Shown: piece by piece, positions 6,087 through 11,861 of the stretch
How positions within the stretch are numbered: the stretch's first letter is position 1
Layout: each line of letters opens with the position of its first letter
Origin: Enterobacteriaceae bacterium
GTDB lineage: Bacteria; Pseudomonadota; Gammaproteobacteria; Enterobacterales; Enterobacteriaceae
Direction: 5' to 3'
Assembly: GCA_022712475.1 (NCBI GenBank)
Contig: JALAGK010000024.1
Location: forward strand, 1 to 11,861
DNA length: 11,861 bases
The notes under the pieces: generated by a model
Seen by the model: the letters and a program-made list of their open reading frames with translations, nothing else
Told to the model about the DNA's origin: nothing
Database searches by the model: none
Program-made: the position numbers and the translations under genes

Positions 6087-7988
6087 ATGTCATCCGATAT
6101 CAAGATCAAGGTGCAAAGCTTTGGTCGTTTTCTCAGCAATATGGTGATGCCCAACATCGGCGCCTTTATCGCCTGGGGTATTATCACCGCGCTCTTTATT
6201 CCCACCGGATGGTGGCCGAACGAAACGCTGGCAAACCTGGTAGGCCCAATGATCACCTACCTGCTGCCGCTGTTGATTGGCTATACCGGCGGTAAGCTGG
6301 TTGGCGGCGAGCGCGGCGGCGTGGTCGGCGCTATCACCACCATGGGTGTGATTGTCGGTGCGGATATGCCGATGTTCCTCGGTTCTATGATTGCCGGCCC
6401 GCTCGGTGGCTACTGCATTAAGAAGTTCGATGCTGCCGTTGACGGCAAAATCAAATCCGGCTTTGAAATGCTGGTGAACAACTTCTCCGCTGGCATCATC
6501 GGTATGATTCTGGCAATTCTGGCGTTCCTGGGCATTGGTCCGGCAGTAGAAGTGCTGTCTAAGCTGCTGGCCGCAGGCGTTAACTTCATGGTGGCGCACG
6601 ACATGCTGCCGCTGGCGTCTATCTTTGTGGAACCGGCGAAGATCCTGTTCCTTAACAACGCGATCAACCACGGCATCTTCTCGCCGCTGGGTATTCAGCA
6701 GTCGCATGAAGTCGGCAAGTCCATCTTCTTTTTGATTGAAGCCAACCCAGGTCCAGGCATGGGCGTACTGCTGGCGTATATGTTCTTTGGCCGCGGCAGC
6801 GCGAAGCAGTCTGCGGGCGGTGCGGCAAGCATCCACTTCCTGGGCGGTATCCACGAAATTTACTTCCCGTACGTGCTGATGAACCCGCGTCTTATTATCG
6901 CGGTTATCCTGGGCGGTATGACCGGCGTATTCACTCTGAGCGTACTGGATGGTGGCCTGGTCTCTCCGGCCTCACCGGGTTCCATCCTCGCCGTGCTGGC
7001 AATGACGCCAAAAGGCGCTTACTTCGCCAATATTGCCGCGATTGTGGCTGCAATGGCGGTCTCCTTTGTGGTCTCCGCCATACTGCTGAAAACCAGCAAA
7101 GTGAAGGAAGAAGACAACATTGAAGCGGCCACCCGCCGGATGCAGGACATGAAAGCGGCGTCTAAAGGCGGTGCGGGCGAAACCACCACTGGCGACCTGA
7201 GCCACGTGCGCAAAATCATTGTCGCATGTGATGCCGGCATGGGCTCCAGCGCCATGGGCGCAGGCGTACTGCGTAAAAAAGTGCAGGATGCTGGCCTGAG
7301 CGCTATCTCTGTTACCAACAGTGCCATTAACAACCTGCCGGGCGATGTGGACCTCGTCATCACCCACCGCGACCTGACCGAGCGCGCCATGCGCCAGGCG
7401 CCGCAGGCACAGCACATTTCGCTGACCAACTTCCTCGACAGCGGCCTGTATAACGACCTGACCGAACGCCTGGTCAACGCACAGCGCCATACCGAGAACG
7501 AAGAGAAAGTGCGTACCAGCCTCAAAGACAGCTTCGACGAGCCAGACAATAACCTGTTCCGCCTGAGCGCTGAAAACGTGTTCCTGGGCCGTCATGCCAG
7601 TCACAAAGAAGAGGCCATTCGCTTTGCCGGTGAGCAGTTAGTGAAAGGTGGTTATGTCGAGCCCGAGTATGTGGATGCCATGCTTGAACGCGAAAGACTG
7701 ACCCCGACCTATCTGGGTGAATCTATTGCAGTGCCGCACGGCACTATTGAGGCGAAAGATCGCGTGCTGAAGACCGGCGTAGTGTTCTGTCAGTACCCGC
7801 AGGGCGTGCGCTTCGGTGAAGATGAAGACGACGTGGCGCGCCTGGTTATCGGTATTGCCGCACGCAATAACGAACACATTCAGGTTATCACCAGCCTGAC
7901 CAACGCGCTGGACGATGAAACCGTCATTGAGCGCCTGGCCAATACCACTAGCGTGGAAGAAGTGCTCGCGCTGTTGGGCAACAAGTAA
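6087..7988 (+). CDS. mtlA: Mannitol-specific PTS enzyme IICBA (MtlA)
   Basis: An inner-membrane phosphotransferase permease that takes up D-mannitol and releases mannitol-1-phosphate into the cytoplasm. At 633 residues it is four shorter than E. coli MtlA; the difference lies mainly in the linker before IIB. IIC (about 1-340) is a run of membrane segments containing GGIHE with H256-E257, the sugar-binding glutamate loop. IIB (about 375-470) carries the phosphocysteine C381 in VACDAGMGSS. IIA (about 485-633) carries the phosphohistidine H551 in AVPHGT. Phosphate passes from HPr to H551, then C381, then the sugar. The ATG at 6087 follows AAGGGG at 6075-6080. It is the first gene of mtlADR, preceded by five CRP sites and followed by a terminator before mtlD. 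The sequence is intact. Confidence 0.98.
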   Translation: MSSDIKIKVQSFGRFLSNMVMPNIGAFIAWGIITALFIPTGWWPNETLANLVGPMITYLLPLLIGYTGGKLVGGERGGVVGAITTMGVIVGADMPMFLGSMIAGPLGGYCIKKFDAAVDGKIKSGFEMLVNNFSAGIIGMILAILAFLGIGPAVEVLSKLLAAGVNFMVAHDMLPLASIFVEPAKILFLNNAINHGIFSPLGIQQSHEVGKSIFFLIEANPGPGMGVLLAYMFFGRGSAKQSAGGAASIHFLGGIHEIYFPYVLMNPRLIIAVILGGMTGVFTLSVLDGGLVSPASPGSILAVLAMTPKGAYFANIAAIVAAMAVSFVVSAILLKTSKVKEEDNIEAATRRMQDMKAASKGGAGETTTGDLSHVRKIIVACDAGMGSSAMGAGVLRKKVQDAGLSAISVTNSAINNLPGDVDLVITHRDLTERAMRQAPQAQHISLTNFLDSGLYNDLTERLVNAQRHTENEEKVRTSLKDSFDEPDNNLFRLSAENVFLGRHASHKEEAIRFAGEQLVKGGYVEPEYVDAMLERERLTPTYLGESIAVPHGTIEAKDRVLKTGVVFCQYPQGVRFGEDEDDVARLVIGIAARNNEHIQVITSLTNALDDETVIERLANTTSVEEVLALLGNK

Positions 7989-7993
7989 ACCTG

Positions 7994-8024
7994 AGGGGAA
8001 GCGGCCACGCCGTTTCCCCTTTTT
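7994..8024 (+). terminator. Terminator/attenuator between mtlA and mtlD
   Basis: A 12-bp stem (AGGGGAAGCGGC with GCCGTTTCCCCT, one G-U pair) with a 3-base loop is followed directly by a T-run (8020-8024). It starts five bases after the mtlA stop, inside the operon, so it should end part of the transcripts after mtlA and lower mtlD and mtlR expression relative to mtlA, unless mtlD has a promoter of its own. No such promoter is evident in the gap. Confidence 0.85.
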
Positions 8025-8029
8025 ATCTT

Positions 8030-8096
8030 CACCTCTCCCTCATGGGAGAGGGTTAGGGTCAGGGCAACGCCTCACCCCAGCCCTCTCAGGGTCAGT
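8030..8096. repeat. Palindromic intergenic repeat in the mtlA-mtlD gap
   Basis: CCTCTCCC (8032-8039) and GGGAGAGG (8044-8051) form a perfect hairpin with loop TCAT. They are followed by GGGTTAGGGTCAGGGC and a partly complementary CTCACCCCAGCCCT stretch. The combination resembles the dispersed extragenic palindromes of enteric genomes that read CCCTCACCCTAACCCTCTCCC. It lies between the terminator and the mtlD ribosome binding site and has no coding potential. Confidence 0.65.
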
Positions 8097-8117
8097 CAAT
8101 TTAAGAAGGTTCAGATT

Positions 8118-9266
8118 ATGAAAGCATTACATTTCGGTGCAGGGAATATCGGACGCGGTTTTATCGGTAAACTACTGGCAGATGCGGGTATCGAACTGAC
8201 ATTTGCCGATGTTAATCAGGCCGTGCTGGATGCACTGAATGCCCGTCACAGCTACCAGGTACACGTGGTGGGCGAGCAGGAACAGATCGATACCGTATCA
8301 AACGTGAACGCGGTGAGCAGCATCGGCGATGAGGTTATCGACCTGATTGCTGAGGTAGACCTTATCACTACCGCCGTGGGCCCGGTGGTGCTTGAGCGCA
8401 TTGCCCCCGCCATAGCTAAAGGGCTGGTAAAACGCCGGGCTGCCGGCAACAAACGCCCACTGAACATTATCGCCTGTGAAAACATGGTGCGCGGCACCTC
8501 GCAGCTTAAAGACCACGTGCTGAAGGCGCTTGGTGATGACGATAAAGCCTGGACTGAATCAAACGTCGGTTTTGTGGACTCTGCCGTTGACCGCATTGTG
8601 CCGCCGTCTGAGTCTGCCGACAGTGACCCGCTGGCCGTCACCGTTGAAACCTTCAGCGAGTGGATTGTGGATAAAACCCAGTTCAAAGGTCAGCTTCCTG
8701 CCATTCCTGGTATGGAGCCAACCGACAACCTGATGGCATTTGTGGAGCGTAAGCTGTTTACGCTTAACACCGGTCACGCCATTACCGCCTGGCTGGGTCA
8801 ACAGGCCGGACACCGTACCATTCGCGATGCCATCCTCGATAACAACGTACGTGCCGTGGTGCAAAGCGCAATGGAAGAGAGCGGCGCGGTACTGATTCGC
8901 CGTTACGGTTTTGATGCGGCGAAACACGCGGCCTATATCCAGAAGATTCTAAGTCGCTTTGAAAACCCATACCTGAAAGACGATGTAGAGCGCGTGGGCC
9001 GCCAGCCGCTGCGTAAACTGAGCGCCGGTGATCGCCTGATTAAGCCGCTGCTCGGCACACTGGAGTATGGCTTGCCGCACGCCAGTCTGGTAAAAGGTAT
9101 CGCCGCAGGGCTGCACTACCACAGCCCAGAAGACCCGCAGGCGCAGGAGCTGGCACAGCTGCTGGCGGAAAAAGGCCCGCGTGAGACGCTGGCACAGATT
9201 TCCGGACTGGACGCCAACAGCGCCGTCGTCACCGAGGCAGTGAACGCTTACAATACGCAGGCATAA
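8118..9266 (+). CDS. mtlD: Mannitol-1-phosphate 5-dehydrogenase MtlD
   Basis: Oxidises mannitol-1-phosphate, the product of MtlA, to fructose-6-phosphate with NAD in the cytoplasm, feeding glycolysis. The 382 residues equal the E. coli enzyme. The Rossmann motif GAGNIGRG is at 7-14. The C-terminal polyol-dehydrogenase domain shows the K-x4-N-x2-H signature of long-chain mannitol dehydrogenases at K212, N217 and H220. The ATG at 8118 has a good Shine-Dalgarno AAGAAGG (8103-8109). It is 129 bases from mtlA across a terminator and a palindromic repeat. Its stop overlaps an ATG (TAATG, 9264-9268) that opens a 20-codon frame in register with mtlR but is closed by a TAA. Confidence 0.98.
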   Translation: MKALHFGAGNIGRGFIGKLLADAGIELTFADVNQAVLDALNARHSYQVHVVGEQEQIDTVSNVNAVSSIGDEVIDLIAEVDLITTAVGPVVLERIAPAIAKGLVKRRAAGNKRPLNIIACENMVRGTSQLKDHVLKALGDDDKAWTESNVGFVDSAVDRIVPPSESADSDPLAVTVETFSEWIVDKTQFKGQLPAIPGMEPTDNLMAFVERKLFTLNTGHAITAWLGQQAGHRTIRDAILDNNVRAVVQSAMEESGAVLIRRYGFDAAKHAAYIQKILSRFENPYLKDDVERVGRQPLRKLSAGDRLIKPLLGTLEYGLPHASLVKGIAAGLHYHSPEDPQAQELAQLLAEKGPRETLAQISGLDANSAVVTEAVNAYNTQA

Positions 9267-9311
9267 TGCCATCAGGCGCCAGTGAGTGTCGGGTTCATTG
9301 GGCCGTTTTAT

Positions 9312-9351
9312 CCAGGCAGCACACGTAAACCGGGTTTCGCGTGCTGCCTGG
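9312..9351. repeat. Long REP-like hairpin in the mtlD-mtlR gap
   Basis: Arms 9312-9325 and 9338-9351 pair at 13 of 14 positions (one A-C mismatch at 9323/9340), and AAACC/GGTTT continues the complementarity inwards. No T-run follows, so it is not a classical terminator. Such structures usually stabilise upstream mRNA. Together with the next element it forms a pair reminiscent of a BIME. Confidence 0.7.
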
Positions 9352-9371
9352 CTTCGCTACGACAGACAAGA

Positions 9372-9410
9372 TAGCCCGGACCGGCCAGGTCGTTTACGCC
9401 GCACCCGGAT
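9372..9410 (-). repeat. REP-like element just upstream of mtlR
   Basis: Read on the minus strand the segment contains CCGGGTGCGGCGTAAACG followed by CCTGGCCGG and GGGCTA, close to the enteric REP consensus (GCCGGATGCGGCGTAAACG, then a complementary CCGGC arm). It ends 14 bases before the mtlR ATG and contributes the in-frame TAA (9410-9412) that blocks any upstream extension of mtlR. Confidence 0.6.
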
Positions 9411-9424
9411 AATTTTTTTCAGAT

Positions 9425-9958
9425 ATGCAGGCACAAATGGAAGAAACTCAGGCCTTTGAAAACCGTGTGCTGGAGCGGTTGAATGCAGGCAACAGCGTCA
9501 GGAGCCTGCTCATTGCCTCGGCCGGATTGCTCACTGAAGCAGTCAATAATCTGGTCATGCAGGTTTTTCGCAAAGATGATTACGCCGTGAAATACGCCGT
9601 AGAGCCCCTGCTTGACGGCAACGGGCCGCTGGGAGAACTGTCGGTTCGCCTGAAGCTGGTTTACGGTCTGGGCGTAATTACGCGCGCGGAATACGAAGAC
9701 TGCGAGCTATTAATGGCGCTGCGCGAAGAATTAAATCACGACGGCAACGACTACGCGTTTACCGACGATGAAATTCTCGGTCCTTTTGGCGAGTTACATT
9801 GTGTAAGTGCTCTGCCGCCGCCGCCCGTGCCGGTTGAAGATGCTGAACTTGCCGCCATGCAGATCCAGCGCTATCAGCAGATAGTCCGTTCCACCATGGT
9901 CCTTTCTCTGACTGAGCTGATCGCCCGGATCGGCTTAAAAAAAGCCTTCAATAAATAA
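9425..9958 (+). CDS. mtlR: Mannitol operon regulator MtlR
   Basis: A member of the MtlR family, genetically defined as the repressor of the mannitol operon in E. coli. The fold lacks an obvious helix-turn-helix, so how it acts is unclear. The 177 residues align with E. coli MtlR (195) from its second methionine on (MQAxMExTQAFENRVLERLNAG), including KYAVEPLLDG, LREELNHDGN and GPFGELHCV. The first 17 residues of the E. coli protein have no counterpart: an in-frame TAA lies at 9410-9412, at the end of a REP-like element. The ATG at 9425 has no Shine-Dalgarno; the ATG at 9437 (Met5) has CAGG five bases before it and is an alternative start. Expression is probably low and dependent on the mtlAD transcript. 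The 158-base gap after mtlD is filled with repeats. Confidence 0.9.
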   Translation: MQAQMEETQAFENRVLERLNAGNSVRSLLIASAGLLTEAVNNLVMQVFRKDDYAVKYAVEPLLDGNGPLGELSVRLKLVYGLGVITRAEYEDCELLMALREELNHDGNDYAFTDDEILGPFGELHCVSALPPPPVPVEDAELAAMQIQRYQQIVRSTMVLSLTELIARIGLKKAFNK

Positions 9959-10028
9959 TCGTTTTCCCCCTTACGCTACACTCTGGTGTATCCTTGCCGC
10001 CCTGTCGGGCTAACTATCGCGAAAAATC

Positions 10029-10391
10029 ATGAAAGAGATCGAAAAAAACGAAATTAAGCGCCTGAGCGACCGTCTGGACGCCGTGCGCCACCAGATGGCA
10101 TCACTGTCTCTGGTTGAACACGCTGAAAAATACGCAGAACTGGAAAAAGAGAAAACCACGCTTGAAACCGAAATCGCCCGTCTGCACGACGTGCGCAGCG
10201 AAAAACTTAGTAAAGAAGCGCAGAAGCTGGTGAAAATGGCGTTTAGCCGCCCTATCACTAAGAAAGAGCAGGCGGACATGGGTAAGCTTAAGAAAAGCGT
10301 GCGCGGGATTGTTGTGGTACACCCGATGACAGCACTGGGACGCGAAATGGGTTTGAAAGAGATGACCGGCTACGCCCCAACCAAATTCTGA
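10029..10391 (+). CDS. yibL: Ribosome-associated protein YibL
   Basis: A 120-residue charged protein of the same length as E. coli YibL, which has been reported to co-sediment with ribosomes; its exact role is not known. Residues about 5-65 are rich in Glu, Lys, Arg and Leu and look like a long helix or coiled coil. The C-terminal half holds the conserved block [18 protein letters not shown] followed by [13 protein letters not shown]. The start at 10029 ([18 protein letters not shown]) matches E. coli; its ribosome binding site is weak. It follows mtlR by 70 bases containing only short hairpins (TACAC/GTGTA at 9977-9990 and a GCCC/GGGC pair) and no clear promoter. The K-12 gene yibT, between mtlR and yibL, is absent. 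It ends before a strong terminator shared with convergent yiiM. Confidence 0.93.
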   Translation: MKEIEKNEIKRLSDRLDAVRHQMASLSLVEHAEKYAELEKEKTTLETEIARLHDVRSEKLSKEAQKLVKMAFSRPITKKEQADMGKLKKSVRGIVVVHPMTALGREMGLKEMTGYAPTKF

Positions 10392-10458
10392 GGCTACCCG
10401 TCCTGCGCTGGTCGGGACTCCTCCATACGATTGCGTCCAGGCTCGTTCTGTGACGGAC

Positions 10459-10494
10459 AAAAAGCCTGCTGAAACACCCTTAGCAGGCTTTTTT
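10459..10494. terminator. Bidirectional terminator between yibL and yiiM
   Basis: AAAAAGCCTGCT (10459-10470) pairs perfectly with AGCAGGCTTTTT (10482-10493) around an 11-base loop. Rightward transcripts end in six T (10489-10494) and leftward transcripts in five, so the structure can terminate both yibL and yiiM. Confidence 0.9.
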
Positions 10495-10503
10495 CACCAG
10501 GTT

Positions 10504-11178
10504 CTACTTCCCAAACAGCCTTCTTTTAAAGCTCTCTATCTTGCCGCTGATGCGCCGCTTCTGCATTGTCTTCGTCCAGCTCACGGCAAGACCGGCAGCA
10601 CTGAGCAGGCGATGGTATTCATCGTCGTCAAACGGCAGGTGCCAGGCGATGGCGGCGGCATCATAAACGCTGACTTCACTCAGGCGCGAGGCGAGTTCCA
10701 GCGGTGCGTCACTGCTGACCGGGCCACCAGCAATCACGCGGTACAGCCAGCCCACACGGCCGCTGTCTTGCATCAGCTGGCTCAGGTCGCTCACGCCAGA
10801 GTGAAAATTGAGCTTAAAGCACGGCGAGCGCGGCTGAGTAACCTGAATTAATGCCTCGCCCCAGCGGTAAATATCGCCAATGTAGACATCACGCTCGGTC
10901 ATGCCCTCGGTTGACAGGTTCTCGCCAAACGCCGGCGCGCTAAAAAAGTCCACCTGCTCGGGGAATTCCCGCTGCCACTGGGCGTAGTGCTCGCGCGGGT
11001 AGTGGCACAGCGCCCGGTCCACGCCGCCGTGGATAATTTTTTCAGCCTGGTGGTCTCCCTCAAGCCCGATTGTCGTGAGTACTAACTCGCCATCCACCAG
11101 CGACTTCTCAATGGCGCTCGGGCGGCTGCCAGGAAAATCACGAACTTTACCGACGTAGACCTGTACCGGATAGCGCAT
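10504..11178 (-). CDS. yiiM: MOSC-domain protein YiiM, 6-hydroxylaminopurine reductase
   Basis: A molybdenum-cofactor protein that in E. coli detoxifies N-hydroxylated base analogues such as 6-hydroxylaminopurine. The 224 residues equal E. coli YiiM. The MOSC domain (about 30-165) contains HGGVDRALCHYPREHY (from H50), FGENLS (84-89) and the putative molybdenum-ligand cysteine C120 in QPRSPCFKLN. A conserved helical tail follows (FDDDEYHRLLSAAGL, TMQKRRISGKIE). The ATG at 11178 has a strong Shine-Dalgarno AAGGAG six bases before it. It is downstream of sodA on the same strand; only 24 bases separate the T-run of the sodA terminator from its start, and no separate promoter is evident, so it is probably transcribed by read-through from sodA or from a promoter overlapping the terminator. 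In K-12, kdgT lies between sodA and yiiM; here it is missing. Confidence 0.95.
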   Translation of the reverse strand: MRYPVQVYVGKVRDFPGSRPSAIEKSLVDGELVLTTIGLEGDHQAEKIIHGGVDRALCHYPREHYAQWQREFPEQVDFFSAPAFGENLSTEGMTERDVYIGDIYRWGEALIQVTQPRSPCFKLNFHSGVSDLSQLMQDSGRVGWLYRVIAGGPVSSDAPLELASRLSEVSVYDAAAIAWHLPFDDDEYHRLLSAAGLAVSWTKTMQKRRISGKIESFKRRLFGK

Positions 11179-11202
11179 CTGCCGCTCCTTGATTGCGGAT
11201 AT

Positions 11203-11227
11203 AAAAAAAGCGAGCCTGTTGGCCCGC
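11203..11227 (-). terminator. Rho-independent terminator of sodA
   Basis: On the minus strand GCGGGCC (11227-11221) pairs with GGCTCGC (11216-11210), one pair being G-U, around loop AACA, followed by seven T (11209-11203). It lies 31 bases after the sodA stop, in front of yiiM. Confidence 0.85.
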
Positions 11228-11241
11228 CCTTATTCAATCAC

Positions 11242-11262
11242 ATAATCGCCAGGTGCGATTAT
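11242..11262 (-). other. Small hairpin overlapping the sodA stop codon
   Basis: ATAATCGC and GCGATTAT (11262-11255 and 11249-11242 on the minus strand) form a perfect 8-bp stem with a 5-base loop. The stem takes in the TAA of sodA. No T-run follows; it may protect the 3' end of the message upstream of the real terminator. Confidence 0.55.
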
Positions 11263-11861
11263 TTTTTAGCAGCAAAACGCGCCGCCGCTTCGTCCCAGTT
11301 CACCACGTTCCAGAACTCTTTGATGTAGTCCGGACGGCGGTTCTGGAATTTCAGGTAGTAAGCGTGCTCCCACACATCCAGACCCAGAATCGGGTAGCCG
11401 GAGGTGCCAGAAATCGCTTCGCCCATCAGCGGGCTGTCCTGGTTTGCAGTCGAGGTCACAGCCAGTTTGCCGTCTTTAATAACCAGCCACGCCCAGCCAG
11501 AGCCAAAGCGAGTAGCGGCCGCTTTTTCAAACTCTTCTTTGAATTTATCAACGCTACCAAAGTCACGCTCAATAGCCGCTTTCAGGGCGCCCTGCAGCGT
11601 GGTGCCTTTTTTCAGACCTTTCCAGAACAGGCTGTGGTTGGCGTGACCGCCAGCGTTGTTGCGCAGCGCGCCTTTTTTATCAGCCGGAACCTGGTCCAGT
11701 TTAGTGATGAGCTCTTCAACCGGCAGAGCGGCCAGCTCCGGCAGGCTTTCCAGCGCGGCGTTAGCATTGTTGACGTAAGCCTGGTGATGTTTGCTGTGAT
11801 GGATTTCCATCGTCTGCTTGTCGAAGTGCGGCTCAAGAGCGTCGTACGCGTACGGCAGGGA
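11259..11861 (-). CDS. sodA: Manganese superoxide dismutase SodA (5' end beyond window)
   Basis: Converts superoxide to hydrogen peroxide and oxygen in the cytoplasm. The window holds 200 codons plus the stop, from the residue aligning with Ser7 of E. coli SodA ([14 protein letters not shown]) to the end, so only six codons and the promoter are missing and the full protein should be 206 residues as in E. coli. Metal ligands in E. coli numbering are H27, H82 (in GGHANH), D168 and H172 (in DVWEHAYY). Q147 in the ANQDSP segment is the outer-sphere glutamine typical of manganese rather than iron enzymes, and the C-terminus ARFAAKK is typical of SodA. The Fur, SoxRS and ArcA control known in E. 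coli cannot be checked here. yiiM follows after a terminator. Confidence 0.97.
   Translation of the reverse strand, partial: SLPYAYDALEPHFDKQTMEIHHSKHHQAYVNNANAALESLPELAALPVEELITKLDQVPADKKGALRNNAGGHANHSLFWKGLKKGTTLQGALKAAIERDFGSVDKFKEEFEKAAATRFGSGWAWLVIKDGKLAVTSTANQDSPLMGEAISGTSGYPILGLDVWEHAYYLKFQNRRPDYIKEFWNVVNWDEAAARFAAKK

Noticed and set aside
5813..6295. 160-codon plus-strand frame from the control region into mtlA
   Set aside because: It starts inside a perfect CRP site and overlaps the mtlA start in another register, with no ribosome binding site.
6090..6854. 254-codon minus-strand frame opposite mtlA
   Set aside because: It is antisense to the conserved membrane domain of mtlA, and its His/Gln/Arg-rich composition is typical of a complementary-strand shadow.
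6972..7604. 210-codon minus-strand frame opposite mtlA
   Set aside because: A shadow of the IIC-IIB part of mtlA, with no start signals or recognisable domain.
8030..8096. Possible CRISPR-like repeats in the mtlA-mtlD gap
   Set aside because: The repeated GGG/CCC blocks form a single palindromic element, with no regularly spaced identical repeats and spacers.
9977..9990. TACAC/GTGTA mini-hairpin after mtlR as a terminator
   Set aside because: The stem has only five pairs and no T-run follows; at most it is a leader feature of yibL.

Overview
The window is ordinary chromosomal core DNA of a member of the Enterobacteriaceae close to the Escherichia/Enterobacter/Cronobacter group. All nine genes have immediately recognisable E. 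coli orthologues of equal or near-equal length (YiaY 383, SelB 614, SelA about 460, YibF 202, MtlA 633, MtlD 382, MtlR 177, YibL 120, YiiM 224 residues, and SodA lacking only its first six). No insertion sequence, prophage, CRISPR array, tRNA or rRNA was found. I cannot name the genus from the sequence alone.

Layout. Positions 1-453 are an AT-rich, apparently non-coding left flank. Positions 454-5629 carry a leftward cluster yibF-selA-selB-yiaY: a glutathione-transferase-like protein, selenocysteine synthase, the selenocysteine-specific elongation factor, and an iron-dependent alcohol dehydrogenase with its own terminator. selA and selB overlap by four bases. A hairpin between yibF and selA resembles a SelB-binding SECIS element. 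Positions 5630-6086 are a divergent control region with five CRP-type sites. Positions 6087-9958 are the rightward mannitol operon mtlA-mtlD-mtlR (PTS uptake and phosphorylation, oxidation of mannitol-1-phosphate, regulator), with a terminator and palindromic repeats in both gaps. yibL (ribosome-associated protein) follows on the same strand and ends at a bidirectional terminator. It faces yiiM (MOSC-domain detoxification of N-hydroxylated bases) and sodA (Mn superoxide dismutase), both leftward; sodA runs off the right edge.

How they work together. SelA charges tRNA-Sec and SelB delivers it to UGA codons. The mtl genes import mannitol as mannitol-1-phosphate and convert it to fructose-6-phosphate under CRP-cAMP control. 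sodA and yiiM are both stress-defence genes and may be partly co-transcribed.

No new gene system is visible. The points most worth checking are regulatory or structural: the SECIS-like hairpin before selA; REP-like repeats that seem to have displaced the 5' end of mtlR relative to E. coli; a perfect 14-bp palindrome between selB and yiaY; a conspicuous hairpin in the mtlA leader; and the yibL/yiiM junction, a gene order different from E. coli K-12.
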